The notes under the pieces were generated by a model, which saw only the letters and a program-made list of their open reading frames with translations, had not been told where the DNA came from and did not search any database. From Flavobacteriaceae bacterium (lineage in GTDB: Bacteria; Bacteroidota; Bacteroidia; Flavobacteriales; Flavobacteriaceae): 64,000 nt of DNA. Location of the stretch: positions 372,001 through 436,000 of the forward strand of contig SIHP01000002.1 of the NCBI GenBank assembly GCA_004762155.1, in the 5' to 3' direction. Of the stretch, positions 58,500 to 64,000 are shown piece after piece; position 1 is the first letter of the stretch; each line of letters opens with the position of its first letter. Made by a program: the position numbers and the translations under genes.

Positions 58500-61151
58500 T
58501 TATTTGTAATGTATGTATGTTGTTTTATCCTTTATTAAATCAAATATTTCATTAAATACTTTAGAATCAATCCTACTAGTATTTCCTACAGAAATTTCAT
58601 AAGAAAATTTATACTTATCTTTTATTTCTTCAATAGCTTCTCCTATGTTTTCTAAATCTTTTTCATGATTTATAAAATTAATATTATTTCCATCAATTAT
58701 TTTACCATTTCTTAGACTGAATACACTACCATCTGGCCCTACTGCTCTTAATTCGACTAATCTGTTACTCATAAAAAACTCAAGATCAGCTATACTTAAA
58801 CCTGTTCCTTTTGGATGATTGTGTGTTACAATACAGTTTTCAATATTTTTTAATATTGAATCTGGCCAAATAATTTCATCTTTTAAATTAGATGTATGGT
58901 GAACTTTAAATTTTGTTCTTTTATTGTAAACACAACCCCATTCATCTTCTTTTAATTTAAATTGATTTTCAAAATTCTTTATCTCACTTGGGGCTTTGTC
59001 ATATGTTTTACTAACTTTTCTGGCCAATACGGAACTGTAATCTCCTATATTTTCACCTATTTCCCGTAATAAATTATTTTTCCCAATATCATCAACCTCA
59101 CCTTTTTTAACCAAATCATCCAAAGACTTTACAAAATTATCATTTTCTACTAATTCCTTAGCTGTTTTAGTTAATTTTCCTTTTAACAATACGGTTACTT
59201 CACTTGCTAAAGCACACATTTCTAAATAAAATAAATATTTTGAAATAGTTTTACCCAACTCCGTATCGTTTACTCCCGTAAGCTTTAATAGTACATTTGC
59301 TGCACCAGCACTTACTTCAATAAGTCCTACTGCTGCTTTTACACCAGTAATTACTTTAGTTGCTTGCGCTGTTCTAAAAAACAACGTTTTTCCATTTTTT
59401 AAAATATTTACTAATCGCCCTACTTTATATAAGTTTGCAACTCCAGATACCGTGGTTAATATATCAACTCCATATTCTACACCTGTTATTGTATTTTCCC
59501 AAAAAGCAGCTTCATTATTCGCAAAAAGTACAAAAGCTGGTAATTTGGTTTTAACCAAATTAGTATTATCATTATCCTTTAAAATAAATTTTGGGTTATC
59601 GCTATTAATTAACACTACTGGCGCAAACGGATGATAACTATATTCTTGTTTTTCTATATCATCTATAATTTCTGTATCACCTACATCAATATACCTAGGT
59701 TTATCATCACCAATATTTCTTAGTTTCGTTACTTCTTTTGTACCTACTCTAACGTTAGCTGCAATGGTAATTTCTGGCTGTGATGCTTCCCAATTTATTT
59801 GAGCATTATCGTAATGAAAACCCAACGCTTTCCCTGAACGATAATCTATATAAACAGGACTTTTACTTGTTATATTTACTTTTTTATTTAATTCAGGATT
59901 AATTTCTGCATACGAGCTACTTTTCCAAATACTCCATATTAAGTCTATATATGTTTTAAACTGTTCTCCATCTAAACCAATTATTAATTTATGCAATAAC
60001 AACTGACCATCAACTTTATATCTTATTAAGCTTTCCAAAATACTATTATGTCTCCTTACAAGATTGGTGTTTTCTCTTTCTCTTCTTTTTGCACCTTTTA
60101 CCGTAGCTTCCAATAACACATTTGTTTCTCGGTAATAAATTATTCTTAGAATTTTTAAAATAAGATCTTCTTCATTTATTCCAAAACTATTGCGTACATA
60201 ACCTTTGGCTAATTTTATTAAAATATTCCAAAGTGATTTAACACCATCAAAAGCATAATACAAAGGTTCTGGTATATGATATATTACAGAAACCTTATCT
60301 TTAATATTCCCTCCAGCACTGAGCATACTTGCCATTACGTGAGTTAATTCAACAAGAAATCGATTACGCCATTTTGATTGATAGTGATCGTACTCGTTAT
60401 AATACCAAAAAATAGTTCCATTTAAAAAACTTAATACAGTTTCTATATTTTTAAAATAAATACTTAACGCAATAGGCTCTACTTCTAAAAAACTAGTAGT
60501 TCTAACTTCATTGCTTTTTTCTTTATAATAGTATGATAATCGATAGCCTCTATTAAACGTTTTTGTAAGAATAGGAAACCGATGTACTAATCCGTCTTTT
60601 TCATTTGTTTCTATTCTTATAACATCACTTACATCAACTCCGTAAACAGAAGTATAGTTGTGTTGTAATAATGGATATTCTTTTAAATATGAAAAACTAT
60701 GCACACTAAACGATATATAATCTTTAGAATTATTAAGTGTAACAGCTTCTAAAGAAGCTACAATTTGATTCTCTTTATTTATATAAAATTGATACGCTGC
60801 ATTATTAAATATTTCTTCAGGAATATTTAATTCAACCAAAGGTTCTGGGAAAATTTCACTGTCAAAAACCTCATCATTATCATTGTAAGTGAATGGTTTA
60901 AAGAAAATAGTTTCTTCGTCAAAATAAAATCTTTTATACGCTACATTATTCGCATCTAGATAAAGAGTTTGTGGTATACTTATTTCTTTATATGCTAATT
61001 CGAATGCTGTTAGAAGTAGATATTCATTTTCTAAAATTACACCTTGTTGGGTTACTTTTTTTGTAGCCACTTCTTGATCTTCTTTACTATCAAAATCTGG
61101 AATTTTTAAATACTCAAATAAATCTTCCGTTGTTATTATAATATCAATCAT
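58500..61151 (-). CDS. Candidate polymorphic toxin with C-terminal JAMM-like domain
   Basis: An 883-residue protein from ATG 61151, chosen because a purine-rich AAGAGAAAGAA precedes it and a start at 61196 would overlap the upstream gene. The first 600 residues have no signal peptide and no known motif. A Val/Ala/Gly-rich, membrane-like stretch lies near 555-645 (GVDILTTVSGVANLY, VITGVKAAVGLIEVSAGAAN). The C-terminal 150 residues contain VTHNHPKGTGLSIADLEFF (first His at 777) followed by LRAVGPDGSVFSLR. HxHP-x5-SxxD is the JAMM/RadC-like metal motif seen in toxins and deubiquitinase-like proteases. Small acidic genes follow 9 bases after the stop. Confidence 0.75.
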   Translation of the reverse strand: MIDIIITTEDLFEYLKIPDFDSKEDQEVATKKVTQQGVILENEYLLLTAFELAYKEISIPQTLYLDANNVAYKRFYFDEETIFFKPFTYNDNDEVFDSEIFPEPLVELNIPEEIFNNAAYQFYINKENQIVASLEAVTLNNSKDYISFSVHSFSYLKEYPLLQHNYTSVYGVDVSDVIRIETNEKDGLVHRFPILTKTFNRGYRLSYYYKEKSNEVRTTSFLEVEPIALSIYFKNIETVLSFLNGTIFWYYNEYDHYQSKWRNRFLVELTHVMASMLSAGGNIKDKVSVIYHIPEPLYYAFDGVKSLWNILIKLAKGYVRNSFGINEEDLILKILRIIYYRETNVLLEATVKGAKRRERENTNLVRRHNSILESLIRYKVDGQLLLHKLIIGLDGEQFKTYIDLIWSIWKSSSYAEINPELNKKVNITSKSPVYIDYRSGKALGFHYDNAQINWEASQPEITIAANVRVGTKEVTKLRNIGDDKPRYIDVGDTEIIDDIEKQEYSYHPFAPVVLINSDNPKFILKDNDNTNLVKTKLPAFVLFANNEAAFWENTITGVEYGVDILTTVSGVANLYKVGRLVNILKNGKTLFFRTAQATKVITGVKAAVGLIEVSAGAANVLLKLTGVNDTELGKTISKYLFYLEMCALASEVTVLLKGKLTKTAKELVENDNFVKSLDDLVKKGEVDDIGKNNLLREIGENIGDYSSVLARKVSKTYDKAPSEIKNFENQFKLKEDEWGCVYNKRTKFKVHHTSNLKDEIIWPDSILKNIENCIVTHNHPKGTGLSIADLEFFMSNRLVELRAVGPDGSVFSLRNGKIIDGNNINFINHEKDLENIGEAIEEIKDKYKFSYEISVGNTSRIDSKVFNEIFDLIKDKTTYIHYK

Positions 61152-61164
61152 TTCTTTCTCTTTT

Positions 61165-61764
61165 TTAATTAAACAATTGATATCCAAAACCAACATTATG
61201 TGTAGGACGCATAAATTGATTTACATTTAAACGATAACTAACAAACCAGTTACCTTTTCGGTTGTATTGTAATCCAAAACTTACATTGTTAAAAGTTTGT
61301 GTATTTCCGCCAACTTCAGAAAACAAGTACAATCCGCTTCTATATGTTTTTGGATGCTCAATAGTTTTTGTAATGGTAATTTCTTTGGGTACTTTTAACT
61401 TGTAAGACAATTGACTGTTTAATAATTCTCCATTTACCAAATTGTAACTGTAAATATCAATATCTGCATTTGTTAAGGTGTCTTTATACACTTTGGCTGC
61501 TAAATAATTGATAGTATCTTTTATAAAAATGGTGTCTTTTACTATTGTAGTTATATCGTTTTTATGCACATATACCTTCTCGTATTTTATTGTTTGAACT
61601 TTAAACGTGTCTACTTTGGTTTGCCAAACAGTATCTTTTACTATGGTTGTTTTAGGAGTTTGAACACCATGACTTGTGTTTCTTTTTGAAAAGAAATTAA
61701 ACATCAATAATCCTAAAATTATAAACAACAACACTTTTTCAGCTTTTATGTTTTCTATTTTCAT
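61165..61764 (-). CDS. Membrane-anchored coiled/beta protein, phage-lysis-like
   Basis: A 199-residue protein. One membrane helix near residues 11-25 (VLLFIILGLLMFNFF) is followed by KTTIVKDTVWQTKVDTFKVQ and another VKDTIFIKDT repeat-like stretch, then a beta-rich C-terminus (SGLYLFSEVGGNTQTFNNVS and GFGYQLFN) like a small outer-membrane beta domain. Proteins of this layout sit beside tail genes in Flavobacteriia phages and tail-derived clusters, where a spanin-like role is sometimes assumed. That role is a guess here. It is 13 bases upstream of the candidate toxin gene. Confidence 0.65.
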   Translation of the reverse strand: MKIENIKAEKVLLFIILGLLMFNFFSKRNTSHGVQTPKTTIVKDTVWQTKVDTFKVQTIKYEKVYVHKNDITTIVKDTIFIKDTINYLAAKVYKDTLTNADIDIYSYNLVNGELLNSQLSYKLKVPKEITITKTIEHPKTYRSGLYLFSEVGGNTQTFNNVSFGLQYNRKGNWFVSYRLNVNQFMRPTHNVGFGYQLFN

Positions 61765-61793
61765 TTCTTTGTTTTTAATGTGTAGTATAGCAA

Positions 61794-61815
61794 GCGAATG
61801 TTATAAAACATTCGC
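61794..61815 (-). terminator. Hairpin after the tail-fibre-like gene
   Basis: GCGAATGTT / AACATTCGC perfect 9-bp stem with a 4-base loop, but no clear T-run follows on the minus strand. It lies between the tail-fibre-like gene and the membrane-anchored gene. Confidence 0.45.
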
Positions 61816-61942
61816 CAGCCACTACTTTTTAATATGTGATTTTTGAAATAAAAAGCAATTTGTTAATTACAATTAAGCATTTGTTTTACTATTTTGTATT
61901 AGCTTTTTGTAGATTTCGAAAAATTACTTTAGAGTTAGTTTT

Positions 61943-63034
61943 TTATTCAATAAATATTTCATTTGTGTCAGTATTAAAACCTAAACCTGCTCCTAGCTTT
62001 ATATTGTTTGTGGTTGTTAATAACATTCCATTAGAGTCGTGTATATTTACTTTCCCTAGAGGTATTGAATCTTTGTTAGTAACAGTGAAGTCTATCGTGT
62101 ATGTAGATAGGTTATTGGTGTCAAAGCCCCAACCTGAATACCAATCTAATGGTTTTGTTAAAGACAAAAACCTATTGTAAATAAATAAATTACTTATATG
62201 ACATTCAATTAAACTAATATTAGTGTTAATATTTTCTAAAAAAACATAAAATTCTCCGTCTTTTCTACAAAAATGAAAATTATATTCATGGTTTTGTTTA
62301 ATAGCATCAGCTGATGGGTTGTTATATGTTGTCCAAGTGTTGTTTTGTATTTCACCTTTAACATGGATTTTTAAAGATTCATTTTGACCAGAAAAACCAG
62401 TTCTATTATATATATCTATGTCAAATGAAATTACACCTGTATGGGATGGTAATTTTATTGCTATTTTATTAGATGATACAAAAAAATGACTATCTATAGG
62501 TTGTTGTATTTTGTATTTTTTATTTACTTGTAATTCAATTATTCCTGGATAATAAGTTTCGTTCACTATGTCATAATATCCAGTTCTTTTATCTATGTTT
62601 GATGTGTATTTTAGATTACCACTGTCATCAGCAAAATTTAACTCTTGACTTAATAAAAAGCTAAAATCTAAAGTAAATGTAGTTTCATCATCTCTTGTAA
62701 AAGTTGCCAATCCGTTTTCGTCCACTGAACCTGAAACTAATCTCGCTAAATTAGTGTCGTCTATATAAGAGGTTAAATCTATTTCTTGTATAGAAATACC
62801 ATCTTTTAAAAGTGCTATTTTGTTGTTTGTTATTTCTGATAAAGTATAATCAGGAATTTCTTGTTCAGAAGTTACACTTACCTCACCAGTTTCATCAATT
62901 ACAAATCTTCTATTCGCTTCTCCTGGTTCTTGCTGTACATCAACATAGCTATCAATTAAATCTGAATACTGTGCTTGTGTTGGTTTATCTCCAGTTTCAA
63001 AATATTCTTTTACGGTTTCTTTATTTTGTTTCAT
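61943..63034 (-). CDS. Tail-fibre-like protein
   Basis: A 363-residue protein. The N-terminus KETVKEYFETGDKPTQAQYS then DLIDSYVDVQQEPGEANRR matches the common start of phage tail fibre or tail-like proteins of Flavobacteriia (T-x-x-KPTQ-x-x-F/Y-x-x-L-x-D-S). The rest is beta-rich with repeats such as VSGSVDENGLATFTRDDETT and ends KLGAGLGFNTDTNEIFIE. It would sit at the tip of a tail or injection particle and bind a target surface. It is codirectional with the neighbouring second fibre-like gene; the 90-base gap between them holds no other gene. Confidence 0.72.
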   Translation of the reverse strand: MKQNKETVKEYFETGDKPTQAQYSDLIDSYVDVQQEPGEANRRFVIDETGEVSVTSEQEIPDYTLSEITNNKIALLKDGISIQEIDLTSYIDDTNLARLVSGSVDENGLATFTRDDETTFTLDFSFLLSQELNFADDSGNLKYTSNIDKRTGYYDIVNETYYPGIIELQVNKKYKIQQPIDSHFFVSSNKIAIKLPSHTGVISFDIDIYNRTGFSGQNESLKIHVKGEIQNNTWTTYNNPSADAIKQNHEYNFHFCRKDGEFYVFLENINTNISLIECHISNLFIYNRFLSLTKPLDWYSGWGFDTNNLSTYTIDFTVTNKDSIPLGKVNIHDSNGMLLTTTNNIKLGAGLGFNTDTNEIFIE

Positions 63035-63124
63035 CTTTTTTATCTGTTTTTATTATTAATTTTTTGATAAAAAAGAGCTACTAAAAACGAATGCTAGCAG
63101 CTAAACTTTTTTGAGTTTTTTGTT

Positions 63125-64000
63125 TTATGGTGTGTAAATGTTTGTAATGTATGATCCTCCAAGAGTTAAATTAGTCCCAGGAGCAGAAAATATTAAATTA
63201 TAACTAAGCCCCTCTTTATCATTGAAATAAATTTTATCTCCTATACATTTAGCTTGCACACTTAAACTTGAATTTGTGCCATCAACCCCCACAATTATTC
63301 TATTTATAAACACAACAGCACCATCAATTGATGGCAATCCATCTGGAAGCGTTATATTTAAATCCCCTCCTGCATTAGGAGTTGTTAACTCATTTATTTG
63401 TAAAGTGAAAGTTACAATATTACCTACCCTTGCATAACTAGTAATTGAAGAACCTATAACACCATTTGTTACCCCTTTTTTTATTAAAGGATTCCATGTT
63501 CCTTCCTCATAAAAGTCAGCAGGCAAATCAGAAGTTTCAGAAGAAGTTATTTCAGTGACTGGCACTCCAAAACGTCTAAAAGCGAAATTAAATTTATCAT
63601 TAGTAGTATAACCTATAGTATCTAAACCAGATAAATCAATATCATACACATAATAATCTCCTACTAAAACTCTACTTCTAACACGAACACTGTACAATTT
63701 ATCAGCTTCTGCATTTGCATTTGTATAACCACCTGGTTTTGGCTGTAGATACAACAAACACTGTTCTAAATTATAAATATTTTGTTTTTTCTGAATAAAT
63801 TTAGGCCTAGTTAAATCTTCTCCTTTTGCAATTGTGTAATCTCCATTTGTTGATGCTATTTCGTCTATATTACTATAGTCTGCTTCTAAACCATTTTCTA
63901 TAGTTATAAAATTGATAAATTCAATATCTTTTAAAATAGCCACATCAGCAATAATTGGCTCAAAAGTTTCTGTTAAATTCGCTTCACTAATTACAGCTCC
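63125..64000 (-). CDS. Tail-fibre-like protein, 5' end beyond the window
   Basis: Open from the TAA at 63125 to the right edge without a stop, so the protein starts outside the window. The in-frame GTG at 63943 could start a 272-residue protein, but the frame continues in coding-like sequence (VISEANLTETFEPIIADVAI) to base 64000. Beta-rich with EGTWNPLIKKGVTNGVIGSS then YARVGNIVTFTLQINEL, a motif of phage tail and receptor-binding proteins. The N-terminal part includes FINFITIENGLEADYSNIDE. It probably shares a role with the 363-residue neighbour. Partial gene. Confidence 0.7.
   Translation of the reverse strand, partial: GAVISEANLTETFEPIIADVAILKDIEFINFITIENGLEADYSNIDEIASTNGDYTIAKGEDLTRPKFIQKKQNIYNLEQCLLYLQPKPGGYTNANAEADKLYSVRVRSRVLVGDYYVYDIDLSGLDTIGYTTNDKFNFAFRRFGVPVTEITSSETSDLPADFYEEGTWNPLIKKGVTNGVIGSSITSYARVGNIVTFTLQINELTTPNAGGDLNITLPDGLPSIDGAVVFINRIIVGVDGTNSSLSVQAKCIGDKIYFNDKEGLSYNLIFSAPGTNLTLGGSYITNIYTP

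Noticed and set aside
61836..62180. 114-codon + strand frame opposite the tail-fibre-like gene
   Set aside because: The minus-strand gene has phage-tail-like motifs; the + frame has none.

Overview
The window looks like a chromosomal segment of a marine-type member of the Flavobacteriaceae (Bacteroidota). Support: AT-rich DNA with weak Shine-Dalgarno sites, promoter-like TAnnTTTG boxes, Bacteroidota-type SdhCAB, many lipoproteins with acidic or lysine-rich stretches just after the lipid cysteine, VCBS/FG-GAP and Asp-box surface proteins, and a TonB C-terminal-domain protein. The genus cannot be fixed from this sequence alone; Tenacibaculum/Polaribacter-like lineages are plausible.

1-13.9 kb is mostly housekeeping and envelope genes on the + strand: succinate dehydrogenase sdhCAB, a fumarylacetoacetate-hydrolase-family enzyme (- strand), three small or medium envelope proteins (one with an actin-like/Ppx-GppA-type fold on a lipoprotein anchor), a metallo-beta-lactamase-fold hydrolase, an S8 protease, an M1 aminopeptidase, glutaminyl-tRNA synthetase and a TonB-domain protein. 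Almost every unit ends in a clear hairpin plus T-run. 14.05-14.84 kb is a lipoprotein gene broken by one in-frame TGA, followed by a short gene remnant.

15.1-27.6 kb is an unbroken, tightly packed minus-strand run of eleven genes (27648 down to 15119): a zinc-ribbon protein, a small membrane protein, a giant phosphoesterase/kinase-like/outer-membrane-barrel protein, a Rieske-glutamate-synthase-domain fusion, a double-glutaredoxin-thioredoxin-reductase fusion, a DUF2721 protein, a Rieske-TPP-enzyme fusion, a YHS protein, a two-pore-helix K+ channel, a CPA1 antiporter and a Pycsar-effector-like (PycTM) membrane protein. The repeated fusion of small electron-transfer modules to large flavin/thiamin enzymes, together with ion-transport genes, makes this the most system-like arrangement in the window. 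27.9-31.4 kb is a second minus-strand operon (DUF2062, DUF6796-like, CRTAC1-like) with a TetR regulator; near-identical palindromes lie in front of both the operon and tetR. A Crp/Fnr regulator follows.

32.2-33.5 kb holds a decayed tyrosine-recombinase C-terminus beside tRNA-Cys(GCA), then folB and a frameshifted CxxC/membrane-protein pseudogene. 33.6-48.5 kb is a mixed chromosomal stretch: a large Asp-box protein, a RimK/M14 deacylase pair, a SulP transporter with an NTF2-like tail bracketed by a duplicated fragment of the M14 gene, a DEAD-box helicase, a signal-peptidase-fold protein lacking the catalytic Ser/Lys, a methyltransferase, an M24 aminopeptidase and endonuclease V, plus a structured intergenic repeat of a type common in Bacteroidota.

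48.8-64 kb is an accessory island. It has two tail-fibre-like proteins (one running off the right edge), a small membrane-anchored protein, an 883-residue multi-domain protein ending in a JAMM/RadC-like metal site (candidate toxin), nine small downstream genes that look like an immunity array (two paralogous pairs, one YrhB/Imm35-like, and a truncated duplicate start), an S24/HTH phage-type regulator, and a divergent 1213-residue protein of unknown function. Recombination scars (repeated terminator-plus-palindrome cassettes, duplicated gene start) occur inside the array.
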